Source of the DNA: Gemmatimonas aurantiaca T-27
GTDB taxonomy: Bacteria; Gemmatimonadota; Gemmatimonadetes; Gemmatimonadales; Gemmatimonadaceae
Length of the DNA stretch: 64,000 nucleotides
Reading direction: 5' to 3'
Assembly: GCF_000010305.1 (NCBI RefSeq)
Contig: NC_012489.1
Location: 310,001 to 374,000, forward strand
Positions 52,853-61,048 of the stretch are shown piece by piece. The notes under the pieces are model-generated. The model was not told the DNA's origin, searched no databases, and saw only the letters and a program-made list of their open reading frames with translations. A program made the position numbers and the translations under genes. Every line of letters begins with the position of its first letter. The stretch's first letter is position 1.

Positions 52853-54932
52853 TGGACATCTCCCAGGTGGTCACGCTGCTGAGCGTGATTTGCGCGGGCA
52901 GTTCCGCGAGTGAAATCACCGGCAGGCTCGGGAGCACAGGTTCGATGAGGCGCCGCACGCCCACGCGCAACGACGGCGGGGTGATGAGCGGCAACGGACG
53001 GCCATCCACGGCGTACGTGGTGGCGAGATGATTGAGGTCGCGCAGCATGGCAGCCAACGATTCCGGCGTGAGCATCGGTGCGTTCGGCTGCGACGAGCGC
53101 GGCGAGAACAATCCGACGAGTGCCGATTCGAGACGACCACCGATGGTGATGCCACGCACCGTACCGGTCTGGTCGGCGAACAACCGCGCAATGACGTTGG
53201 TGAGGGCCCGGCGCGCCACTTCGGTGAGCGCTTCGGGATCGCGCGTGGACTCCGCACCGTCGCCCAACGCTTCGAGGATCGTGACGAGATCGCGAATGGG
53301 CACACGCTCGCGCAGCAGACGCTGCAACACACGGTGCAACACACTGAGCGACACCTTGCCCGGGATGATTTCTTCCACGAGTGCGGGGTGCGACTTCTTG
53401 AGCGTCTCGACCATCTCCTGCACTTCCTGACGACCGAGCAGTTCGGAGGCGCTGAGCTTGAGCGTTTCGAGCAGATGCGTGGCGACCACCGTGGTGGGTT
53501 CCACCACCACGTAGCCAAGGGCCTCCGCTTCCGTGCGGCGGGCCGACGCCACCCAGCGCGCGGGCATCCCAAATGACGGATCCACGGTCTCCATCCCGTC
53601 GATCTCAGCCACCACACTGCCGGTGTTGAGCGCCATCAGAAAGCGCGGCAGCACTTCGGCGCGCGCCACTTCGGAGCCACGCAGCTTGATGACGTATTCG
53701 TTGGCCGGCAGCCGGATGTCGTCGCGAATGCGGATGGCCGGGATGAGAATGCCGAGTTCGAGTGCGGCCTGCTTGCGCAGCAGCGAGATGCGTTCGAGCA
53801 GGTCGCCGCCCTGGCCTTCGTCGATGAGCGGGATGAGCGCGTAACCCACTTCGAGTTCGATGGGATCGATCTGCAGCAGATCGCGCATCGGATCGGGCGG
53901 TGGCGGCAATTCTTCCATTTCCACCGGTGCGCTGATCGTCGCCAGTTCCAGGCGACGCGTCTCGGCCTTGGTCGCGGTGCGCGCCAGCAGCGCGGCACCG
54001 GCAGCCATGGCCAGGAACGGAAACATCGGCAAGCCGGGGATGAGCGCGAACGAACCGAGCACGCCGGCAGCGACCCACATCGCGCGCGGGTGATTGCCGA
54101 GCTGTTTGCTCAGCACCGCGCCCATCTTGTCGTTGTTGGTGGCGGCCGTGACCATGAGGCCGGCCGCGGTGCTGATGATCAGTGCCGGCACCTGCGTGAC
54201 GAGGCCGTCACCCACCGTGAGGATGGTGTAGGTGCTCGCGGCCTTGCCGATCTCCATGCCACGCTGGATGACACCGATGAAGATGCCGCCCACAATGTTG
54301 ACGATGACGACGAGAATGCCGAGGATCGCGTCGCCCTTCACGTACTTGGAGGCGCCGTCCATGGCGCCGTAGAAGTCGGCGGTGCGCGCGATTTCGTCGC
54401 GGCGCGTGCGAGCTTCCTTTTCGTCGATCAGGCCGGCCGACAGATCGGCGTCGATCGCCATCTGCTTGCCGGGCATCGCATCGAGGGTGAAGCGCGCGGC
54501 CACTTCCGCGATGCGCCCGGCACCCTTGGTGATGACGATGAAATTGATGCCGGTCAGGATCAGGAAGATGACAATACCGACCGCATAGTTGCCGCCGATG
54601 ACGAACTGACCGAAGGCTTCAATGACCTTGCCGGCGTGCGCCTCGGAGAGAATCAGACGTGTCGACGACACGCTGAGCCCCATGCGGAAGAGCGTCAGCA
54701 GGAGCAGCAGCGCCGGAAAACTGCTGAAATCGAGCGGGTTGGTGGTCTGCAACGAGACCAGCAGTACCACCAGCGACAGTCCGATGCTCGCCGCGAGGCA
54801 GAGATCGAGCAGCACCGGCGGCAGGGGTACCACGATAAGGGCGATGAACAGCACCACCACCAGGGCAATGGCGATTTCCGCCTTCTTTGCCCCGGCAGAA
54901 TTTGCCGGAATCGGGAGCGCAGCGCTGGTCAT
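52845..54932 (-). CDS. flhA: Flagellar export gate protein FlhA
   Basis: 695 residues. About eight membrane segments in the N-terminal half carry the FHIPEP-family signature (GINFIVITKGAGRIAEVAARFTLDAMPGKQMAIDADLSAGLIDE). The C-terminal cytoplasmic half docks chaperone-substrate complexes (VEPTTVVATHLLETLKLSASELLGRQEVQEMVETLKKSHPALVEE). Core of the type III export gate; downstream of flhB in the fliQ operon. Confidence 0.97.
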   Translation of the reverse strand: MTSAALPIPANSAGAKKAEIAIALVVVLFIALIVVPLPPVLLDLCLAASIGLSLVVLLVSLQTTNPLDFSSFPALLLLLTLFRMGLSVSSTRLILSEAHAGKVIEAFGQFVIGGNYAVGIVIFLILTGINFIVITKGAGRIAEVAARFTLDAMPGKQMAIDADLSAGLIDEKEARTRRDEIARTADFYGAMDGASKYVKGDAILGILVVIVNIVGGIFIGVIQRGMEIGKAASTYTILTVGDGLVTQVPALIISTAAGLMVTAATNNDKMGAVLSKQLGNHPRAMWVAAGVLGSFALIPGLPMFPFLAMAAGAALLARTATKAETRRLELATISAPVEMEELPPPPDPMRDLLQIDPIELEVGYALIPLIDEGQGGDLLERISLLRKQAALELGILIPAIRIRDDIRLPANEYVIKLRGSEVARAEVLPRFLMALNTGSVVAEIDGMETVDPSFGMPARWVASARRTEAEALGYVVVEPTTVVATHLLETLKLSASELLGRQEVQEMVETLKKSHPALVEEIIPGKVSLSVLHRVLQRLLRERVPIRDLVTILEALGDGAESTRDPEALTEVARRALTNVIARLFADQTGTVRGITIGGRLESALVGLFSPRSSQPNAPMLTPESLAAMLRDLNHLATTYAVDGRPLPLITPPSLRVGVRRLIEPVLPSLPVISLAELPAQITLSSVTTWEMSNG

Positions 54933-54942
54933 ATATCACTCA

Positions 54943-56043
54943 CTATGCAGCGACCGTGCCACGCCATTTGGCGCCGTACCGTTCGCGCTGGCGCATGACA
55001 AAGGCGAGCACTTCCGCCACCGCCAGGTACATCTCCACCGGAATGACCGTGCCCACCTTGGCGACCTTGATCAGGGCCCGGGCCAGCGGCTTGTTCTCGA
55101 TGACCGGCACGCCGTGCTGGAAGGCCAGCTCCTTGATGCGCTGGGCGATCTTGCGCTCGCCGAGGGCCACGACGTACGGGGCCGGGGCGACATTTGGGTC
55201 GTACTTGATGGCAATGGCGATGTGCACCGGGTTCACGATGATCACGTCGGCCTTGGGTACCGCGGCAAACATCTGCCGGCGGATGCGCTCGCGGGCGATC
55301 GCCCGGCGGCGTCCCTTCACTTCCGGATTGCCTTCCTGCGACTTGTGCTCTTCCTTGACCTCTTGCTTGGTCATCTTGAGGTCTTCCATGGTCTTCCAGC
55401 GCTGGTAGCCGTAGTCGGCCATCGCGAGGACCAGGAACATCATGCCGGCATTCTTGATCAGGGCGAAGCCGTACTTCTGCACGACCTCGAGCAGTGCCAT
55501 CGGTGAGGCATTGAGTGCCAGCGCCTGCAGATCGGGCCAGGCATCGGACACCGTCATGTACACGGCGTATCCGACGATCATCATCTTGAGCAGCGCTTTG
55601 GCGAGCTCGACAATGGACTGCTTGCCGAGGATGCGCCCGGCGTTGCTCATCGGATTGAGACGCTCGAACTTGGGCGCGAGGGTCTTGGTGGTGAGCAGAC
55701 CACCGGTCTGCGCGGCCTGCACCGCCACGGCCACGACCGCCATGGCCGCGACGGCGCCGAGCATGGCGACGATGGTACGGAAGCTGATGACCTGCATCCA
55801 GGGGATGAGTCCCGCGCCCATGTGTTCGCTATCGCCGGCGGTGGCCAGCGAGGTGCCCATGGTATCCAGCAGAAAGCGCCAGAGCTGGGGGCCCGTGAAC
55901 GAGAAGACGAGGAGAAATCCGAGGAGGAAGGCGGCGGTGGCAAACTCGGGGCTTTTGGCGATCTGCCCCTTCTCGCGCGCTTCCTCCAGTCGTTTGCCAG
56001 AGGCTTCTTCTGTCTTCTCTCCGCCGGATTCGCTTTCAGCCAT
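54943..56043 (-). CDS. flhB: Flagellar export switch protein FlhB with an NPVH cleavage-site variant
   Basis: 366 residues: four membrane segments, then a cytoplasmic domain. The start (EKTEEASGKRLEEAREKGQIAKSPE) and the SMLEDLKMTKQEVKEE-like block (KTMEDLKMTKQEVKEEHK) are typical. The self-cleavage motif, usually Asn-Pro-Thr-His, reads VNPVHIAIAIKYD at residue 271. FlhB changes export specificity from hook to filament after cleaving itself at Asn-Pro. The Thr-to-Val change may slow or alter it. Confidence 0.95.
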   Translation of the reverse strand: MAESESGGEKTEEASGKRLEEAREKGQIAKSPEFATAAFLLGFLLVFSFTGPQLWRFLLDTMGTSLATAGDSEHMGAGLIPWMQVISFRTIVAMLGAVAAMAVVAVAVQAAQTGGLLTTKTLAPKFERLNPMSNAGRILGKQSIVELAKALLKMMIVGYAVYMTVSDAWPDLQALALNASPMALLEVVQKYGFALIKNAGMMFLVLAMADYGYQRWKTMEDLKMTKQEVKEEHKSQEGNPEVKGRRRAIARERIRRQMFAAVPKADVIIVNPVHIAIAIKYDPNVAPAPYVVALGERKIAQRIKELAFQHGVPVIENKPLARALIKVAKVGTVIPVEMYLAVAEVLAFVMRQRERYGAKWRGTVAA

Positions 56044-56049
56044 GGACGG

Positions 56050-56955
56050 TCAACGCCCCTCGGCGGAAGGGGCAACGGCAGCCCCTTGGCTCATGGCCGG
56101 CAGACGTGGGGCCGTCTGGACGCTCGTCGTCTGGACCGTCGCCACACGGGCTCCCCGCACAAATGCATCAATGGTCTTGCCGTAGGGCGTCGTCCATTCA
56201 CCGAGTGCGTGCACGATGAGTCCGACGGAACCGGCGAAGGTGAGCAGGCCAATGCCGATCTGCAGCGGGAAGGCCAGGCTCATGATCTGAAGCTGCGGCG
56301 CTGCACGGCCGAGGATGGCCAGCGCGATGTTCGTAACGAGAATGGCCGCGATGACCGGAGCGGCGAATTGCAGACCGGTGGCGAAGATGGTGCCGCCAGC
56401 CTTGGTCAGGGCCAGAAAGCCGGCCTGCATGTCGATGGGTGCGCCCAGCGGCAGCACGGAAAAGCTCTTGGCGATGGCCTCGATCATGACGATGTGGCCG
56501 CCGGTGATCAGCAGGAGCGTGAGCGCCATGAGCTGCATGAAGGAGCCGAAGATGGCGCCCTGGGTGTTGTTGACCGGGTCGAAGATGGCCGCGCCGGAGA
56601 GGCCGATCGTGGTGGTCATCAGTTCGCCAGCGAACTCTGCGCCGGCAATTACCAGTGCGGCCGCAAAACCGAACGCGAATCCGATAGCGGTCTCAGCCAG
56701 AAAAGTGGCCGGTGTGATCGCGAGCGTAGCGCGGTCGGTGGTGGCCAGTGCCGTGGGGAGCAACAGGACGGCAAAGAGCACGAGCATCGCGGTGCGCAGC
56801 TTCATCGGCACACTCTTGGCCGACCAGGCAGGGGCGATGAGCAGCAGGCCGCCAATACGGAGCGCGGTCAGCACGAGGGCTGTCGCGACGCCAGGGGCGG
56901 AGAAATCGGGGAGTCCGAAGATCAGATCGGCGCCCATGGGGCTGCTCGGATTCAC
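56050..56955 (-). CDS. fliR: Flagellar export gate protein FliR
   Basis: 301 residues from GTG 56955 (ATG 56937 is possible). Six membrane segments are visible, with GGLLLIAPAWSAKSVPMKLRTAMLVLFAVLL, FAFGFAAALVIAGAEFAGELMTTTIGLS and the C-terminal SLAFPLQIGIGLLTFAGSV typical of FliR. It forms part of the FliPQR channel. The last 40 residues are a charged tail. Follows fliQ by 13 bases. Confidence 0.94.
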   Translation of the reverse strand: MNPSSPMGADLIFGLPDFSAPGVATALVLTALRIGGLLLIAPAWSAKSVPMKLRTAMLVLFAVLLLPTALATTDRATLAITPATFLAETAIGFAFGFAAALVIAGAEFAGELMTTTIGLSGAAIFDPVNNTQGAIFGSFMQLMALTLLLITGGHIVMIEAIAKSFSVLPLGAPIDMQAGFLALTKAGGTIFATGLQFAAPVIAAILVTNIALAILGRAAPQLQIMSLAFPLQIGIGLLTFAGSVGLIVHALGEWTTPYGKTIDAFVRGARVATVQTTSVQTAPRLPAMSQGAAVAPSAEGR

Positions 56956-56968
56956 CGGGGGCTGGTGG

Positions 56969-57238
56969 TCAGCCGACCATCGCGGGAATGCCGCGAATGA
57001 TCTGGGTGGTGAACTTGATCATGATCTGCATCAGCCAGGGCAGGCCGACGATGAAGGCACCGCCGACCAAGATGAGCTTGGGCACAAAGACCAGCGTCTG
57101 CTCCTGGATCTGAGTGACCGACTGGATGATCGCGATGATGAGACCGACCCCGAGCGCCAGCAGGAGCAGCGGCGCCGAGACCATGAGGGCGGTCATGATG
57201 GCGTCGCGGGTCAGGTCGATGACGATCTGGTGTGACAA
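56969..57238 (-). CDS. fliQ: Flagellar export gate protein FliQ
   Basis: 89 residues from TTG 57238, the standard FliQ length; longer frames upstream have no homologous sequence. Two membrane helices are visible in LTRDAIMTALMVSAPLLLLALGVGLIIAIIQSVTQIQEQTLVFVPKLILVGGAFIVGLPW. Part of the FliPQR export channel. First gene of the eight-gene operon that ends in fliA and a hypothetical. The 362 bases upstream, up to the divergent gene at 57601, contain only control elements. Confidence 0.93.
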   Translation of the reverse strand: MSHQIVIDLTRDAIMTALMVSAPLLLLALGVGLIIAIIQSVTQIQEQTLVFVPKLILVGGAFIVGLPWLMQIMIKFTTQIIRGIPAMVG

Positions 57239-57287
57239 GGCGGTGGCCTGGGTTCGGGGACGTACGCGATTGGCGATGTAGGTGAAA

Positions 57288-57302
57288 GCAAGGGAGGGGC
57301 CA
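57288..57302 (-). promoter_or_regulatory. Candidate sigma-54 (-24/-12) promoter of the fliQ operon
   Basis: Minus strand: TGGCCC-N5-TTGCT followed by TTC. GG and GC are exactly 10 bases apart. Predicted start near 57277, leader about 39 bases. It is nearly the same sequence as the flgF element (TGGCCC-N5-TTGCTTTC in both), although the genes are unrelated. Confidence 0.7.
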
Positions 57303-57390
57303 GTGAATCGGATTGTGTAAATGCGATCGTAAGTTGTTTGTGGAAAACAGGTTACGATGTTCTTGGTTCCTGCGGTCGATACCCCAAACA

Positions 57391-57405
57391 CGGCAAAAAA
57401 TGCCG
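57391..57405 (-). promoter_or_regulatory. Candidate enhancer (UAS) of the fliQ operon: CGGCA-N5-TGCCG
   Basis: Perfect inverted repeat CGGCA-AAAAA-TGCCG, about 115-128 bases upstream of the predicted start. It matches the palindromes before flgF and fliL in sequence and spacer length. Confidence 0.65.
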
Positions 57406-57600
57406 AGTGCCTTGAGCGTCGATGAAGACGGCATGGCACCCGGCAGGAATTGCACGGTTGGCATGCGTGCGCTTCAGGTCGTGCCCGGCGTATTGCTCTC
57501 GTTGGCACCTTGGTCGCGCATCGACGCCGATTGACACCGCCGGCCCGGGGCGGAGAATTGGGGTATTGCTGGTGGGACTCTTTTGCCCGGGACAGAAGCA

Positions 57601-58467
57601 ATGGTCGGAAGCATTGGTGCCTGGTCGCGAGGCCGGCTTTTGCTGGGAACGCTGGTCATCGTGCTCGCGATGTTGTCCGGGCCGGCGCATGCCGTCGGCG
57701 GGCTGATGGACGCTCAGGAATCCCCGGCCGGGTCACCGGCGCCGGCGGGCGATGCCAAGCTCGGAGCATTGGTGCTTCACATCGTGAATGCAGCCGGTGC
57801 GCCGGTGGCGTCGGCCGAAGTCACGCTACGTGGTGAGAAGAAGCAGGATTTTGTACAGCGCACCGATACGGCCGGCCGTGCCGTCTTTGCCGATCTCGCG
57901 CCGGGTTTCTGGGTCGCGGGTGTTCGGCGACTCGGCCTCAAGCCGGTCAGTGGAAGTCTGCGCGTGGGTGCCGGGCAAAACGCCTACACCATGCGAGTCG
58001 AAGACGAGGCGATGACCCTTGTGGGTGTGCGGGTCATGGGCGGCCGCGACTACTCGCCGCGTCTCTACGATTTCGAGCGACGACGGTTGGCCGGATTGCC
58101 CAGTGCCGTGGTCACGCAGGAGCAGATCGATCGGCTTGGACCGGTCCACATCTCACGCATGCTGCGTGGCATGTCAGGGCTGCGCATTGGTGACTCGTCA
58201 GGCGTGACGGTGGCCATTTCGACGCGGGGCATGAAACCATCGCGGCCGCTGCGAGGGGCGGCGCCGTTCGGTCTGGTGCAGTGTGTGATGCGGGTGTCGG
58301 TCGACGGGATCATCCTGCCGGCGCTCACCAACATCGACCAGATCGTGCCGAAGGATGTACATGGCATCGAGGTGTACTACGGACCGGCGCGCATGCCGCC
58401 GGAGCTCGAGGGGATGCGCACGGACAATTGGTGCGGATTGATTGCGATCTGGACGCGGGATCGGTAG
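57601..58467 (+). CDS. Exported protein with carboxypeptidase-regulatory-like and TonB plug domains
   Basis: 288 residues from ATG 57601 (TTG 57583 upstream is in frame), with a signal peptide (LLLGTLVIVLAMLSGPAHA). Residues 50-130 form a CarboxypepD_reg-like beta-sandwich (LHIVNAAGAPVASAEVTLRGE ... LAPGFWVAGVRRLG). Residues 175-285 resemble a TonB-receptor plug (RLGPVHISRMLRGMSGLRIGDSSGV, VDGIILP, IVPKDVHGIEVYYGPARMPPELEG). The beta-barrel that normally follows is absent. It stands alone, divergent from fliQ. Confidence 0.78.
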   Translation: MVGSIGAWSRGRLLLGTLVIVLAMLSGPAHAVGGLMDAQESPAGSPAPAGDAKLGALVLHIVNAAGAPVASAEVTLRGEKKQDFVQRTDTAGRAVFADLAPGFWVAGVRRLGLKPVSGSLRVGAGQNAYTMRVEDEAMTLVGVRVMGGRDYSPRLYDFERRRLAGLPSAVVTQEQIDRLGPVHISRMLRGMSGLRIGDSSGVTVAISTRGMKPSRPLRGAAPFGLVQCVMRVSVDGIILPALTNIDQIVPKDVHGIEVYYGPARMPPELEGMRTDNWCGLIAIWTRDR

Positions 58468-58482
58468 GCAGACACTGCCTAC
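58464..58482 (+). terminator. Short hairpin at the end of the plug-domain gene
   Basis: GTAGGCA-GACAC-TGCCTAC, a perfect 7-bp stem overlapping the stop codon at 58465-58467. GTGTTTG follows closely. The outer frame looks like the flagellar palindrome (GGCA-N5-TGCC), but the location points to a terminator. Confidence 0.4.
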
Positions 58483-58524
58483 GGTGTTTGTCGCGACGCG
58501 CATTCGGCAGATGGTTGTAGGGAT

Positions 58525-58645
58525 CCGGGTGGTAGGCGGTGTGCTGTAGGTAGTAAGGAGCTCGCTGCCTCGTCGGCACCAATGCTGGCCGCTCCCTACC
58601 ACCTATCACCTACCACCTAGTACCAAGCCCCCTATTACCACCTAC
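58525..58645. repeat. ACCACCTA-type short repeats with partly inverted copies
   Basis: The 203-base gap before fliOP contains several CTACCACCTA / TCACCTACCACCTA units (about 58590-58648) and inverted forms (GGTGGTAGG, GTAGGTAGTAAGGAGC) at 58527-58562. The halves can pair around GGAGC/GCTCC. It could form a loose hairpin that ends transcription of fliOP; no gene is present. Confidence 0.45.
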
Positions 58646-58670
58646 TCAAGAATTCCCCGTATCACCGCTC

Positions 58671-60524
58671 TTACTTGAAGCTCTGCACCAAACTGGTAAT
58701 GGTGAGACTCCATCCATCCACCAGCACAAACAGCAGCAATTTGAATGGCAAGGAAATCATGGCCGGTGGCAACATGAACATACCCATGCTCATGAGCACC
58801 GACGCCACCACCGCATCGATGATGATGAACGGCAGATAGATCGCAAAACCGATCTGAAACGCCGTCCGCAGTTCGCTCGCGACAAACGCCGACATGAGCA
58901 CGTGCAGTGGCACATCATCCACGGTGTTCGGCTGCGGCATGCGGCTCAACTTCACAAACGTTTCCACATCCGACTGGCGCGTCTGCTTCAGCATGAACGT
59001 GCGCAACGGCTGCACACCCGTCTTCATCATTTCCACCTGAGTGATCTGGCCATCGAGCCAGGGCGTGATCGCGGTGCGATTCACTTCACTCAATGTCGGG
59101 CCCATGACAAAGCCCGTGAGCAACAGAGCCATGCCGGCCAGCAAGGCTCCCGGCGGTGCGCTCTGGGTACCCATGGCCTGCTTGAGGAACTGCAGCACGA
59201 TGAGGATACGGGTGAAACCCGTCATCATCAGCATCAGCGTGGGCAGGAGCGTGAGCAGCCCCATCATGACCACGATGCCCACGGTGCCGTTCAGGCGCAG
59301 ACCGCCGTCTTCGCCACTGCCGCCCAGTTGCACATCCATCTGCGGCATCATGCGCATGATGGCGTCGTCGGCGGCGATGGGTGCCGGACTGGCCGCAGCG
59401 GCCTTGTTGTTCGGTTCCTGCACCGGTGTCGTGATCATCTGCGACATCGGACGTGGCGCGGAGGTGCCACGATTGGTCGTGGCCGCGCCGTTGCCTTCAC
59501 GCGGCGGCTGTGCGGCGGCCGTGGATGACTGGGCTTTTGCCGTGGCGTTCGTGATGCCGCCACGCGCGCTCGACGAAGCGCGCGTGTTGCGACGATCGGC
59601 CGGCACCAGTGGCGGCGCATCCAGCGTGCGGGGGGCCACCGGCGGCTGCAGCGATGGCGTCGCGGCCGCAGCGGCCGGGCGAGCGGTCTGTGTGGCTGCT
59701 CCGGCCCCGGCCGGCGCCACGGTAGGAGCCACCGGCGCCGCAGGCGGCTGTACAACCGGCCGCTGAGCACCCTGTTGCGCCCCTTGCTGTGCACCCTGGC
59801 TGGCTGCCTGTGCGTGCAACACTGGCGCGGCCATGGTAATCATTGCCACAGCGAACACCACCAGGCGCGTGGCACCGCTCAACGACACACCGAGCATGCT
59901 CCGGAAATCGCGGTCGGCAGAGACGCTGGCCATGGCGACATTGGCCATCGTGGCCCGCGGACCATACGTGTTGATCGCGCCCGTGCTGGTCGTGGCCGGT
60001 GCCGTGAGAAAACGTGGCACCTCCACCGGCTCAGCCATGGAGAACGGCTTCGGTGCCGATACCGCCGGCGTCACGGATGCGATGACCGGCGCCTCGGCCA
60101 CCGGCGCCACAATGGGCGCCATCAACGGCTGCTGCTTGATCGCGCGTCCCAGCATGGTGCCAAATGTGCTGGCCATGCTCGCCGGCGTTGCCGGAGCAAA
60201 GGCCGCCGTGGCTTCCGCGCTCGAAATCTGCAGTTGTGGCACGGTGCTCGTGGCGATCACTCGCTGGCGATCCGCCTCATCGAGTTCGAACAACTGGCGT
60301 ACACCACCTTCACCGACGCTGAGTGCCATCACCTTCTCACCCACGCGCACCACGGCGAGCCCAGTCTTGGGACCAAGCTGCACACGCTGCACCACCTCCA
60401 CCGGCACCCGTGAACGCGGACGGAGCGCACCCGTGCCCCAGCGCTTGAGCGCATAGACGCACAGCGCGCCCAGGCCCAGCACGAAAGCAAGTGCGGCAAC
60501 AATGCCCATTCCGGCGATCAGCAT
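58671..60524 (-). CDS. fliP: FliO-FliP fusion protein of the flagellar export gate
   Basis: 617 residues in one uninterrupted frame. Residues 1-100 are FliO-like: one membrane segment (GIVAALAFVLGLGALCVYALK), then VPVEVVQRVQLGPKTGLAVVRVGEKVMALSVGEGGVRQL. Residues 219-240 form a signal-peptide-like segment with an Ala-x-Ala end (LVVFAVAMITMAAPVLHAQA). A Pro/Ala/Gln linker runs to about 385. FliP follows, with TGFTRILIVLQFLKQAMGTQSAPPGALLAGMALLLTGFVM and ELRTAFQIGFAIYLPFIIIDAVVASVLMSMGMFMLPP. ATG 59897 could start FliP alone with its signal peptide. FliP forms the export channel with FliQ and FliR. Confidence 0.9.
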   Translation of the reverse strand: MLIAGMGIVAALAFVLGLGALCVYALKRWGTGALRPRSRVPVEVVQRVQLGPKTGLAVVRVGEKVMALSVGEGGVRQLFELDEADRQRVIATSTVPQLQISSAEATAAFAPATPASMASTFGTMLGRAIKQQPLMAPIVAPVAEAPVIASVTPAVSAPKPFSMAEPVEVPRFLTAPATTSTGAINTYGPRATMANVAMASVSADRDFRSMLGVSLSGATRLVVFAVAMITMAAPVLHAQAASQGAQQGAQQGAQRPVVQPPAAPVAPTVAPAGAGAATQTARPAAAAATPSLQPPVAPRTLDAPPLVPADRRNTRASSSARGGITNATAKAQSSTAAAQPPREGNGAATTNRGTSAPRPMSQMITTPVQEPNNKAAAASPAPIAADDAIMRMMPQMDVQLGGSGEDGGLRLNGTVGIVVMMGLLTLLPTLMLMMTGFTRILIVLQFLKQAMGTQSAPPGALLAGMALLLTGFVMGPTLSEVNRTAITPWLDGQITQVEMMKTGVQPLRTFMLKQTRQSDVETFVKLSRMPQPNTVDDVPLHVLMSAFVASELRTAFQIGFAIYLPFIIIDAVVASVLMSMGMFMLPPAMISLPFKLLLFVLVDGWSLTITSLVQSFK

Positions 60525-60622
60525 CGGTGTGGTTGGCGGTCAGTGAGAGAGACGCGGAAACTCAGGTGGTCGGCGGAACGGTATCGGTCATCATCATGTC
60601 GATCATCATCGCTTCCAGCCGC

Positions 60623-61048
60623 TTATGCGGCGTTGACGGCGGCGGAGGCCGTCGGGTTGGCCAGCACGCGCGTGATGCGCACGCCGAAGTGTTCGCCCAG
60701 CACCACCACTTCGCCTTCCGCGAAGCGACGGTCGCCGACGTAGATGTCGATCGGTTCACCCGCGAGGCGGTCGAGCTGAATCACCGAGCCACGACCGAGG
60801 CGCAGAATTTCCTGCACCGTCATGCTGGTGCGACCGAGTTCGATCGACACGGGCAAGGTGAGATCGAGCAGCATGCCGATCGGCACTTCGGTGGTGCCGA
60901 GCATCGTCTGCTCGAAGTCGGTGAGCTGCGGCGCCCGAGCCTGCGGCGCGGCGGCGACCGTCTCTTCCTTGAGCGACGAGATCGGTTGCCCGGCAGCCTT
61001 GGCCGCCTGGGCGCTGGCGACGAGCGCGTCGATTTCGGCGGGATTCAT
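60623..61048 (-). CDS. fliN: Flagellar switch protein FliN
   Basis: 141 residues. The C-terminal SpoA/FliN domain is clear: MLLDLTLPVSIELGRTSMTVQEILRLGRGSVIQLDRLAGEPIDIYVGDRRFAEGEVVVLGEHFGVRITRVL. The N-terminal half is Ala-rich and flexible. FliN forms the lower C ring and binds CheY. ATG overlaps the fliM stop (ATGA). Confidence 0.95.
   Translation of the reverse strand: MNPAEIDALVASAQAAKAAGQPISSLKEETVAAAPQARAPQLTDFEQTMLGTTEVPIGMLLDLTLPVSIELGRTSMTVQEILRLGRGSVIQLDRLAGEPIDIYVGDRRFAEGEVVVLGEHFGVRITRVLANPTASAAVNAA

Noticed and set aside
58464-58482. A fourth flagellar palindrome (GGCA-N5-TGCC)
   Set aside because: The outer bases are T/A rather than C/G, and it overlaps the stop of the plug-domain gene with no flagellar start downstream. 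A terminator hairpin is more likely.
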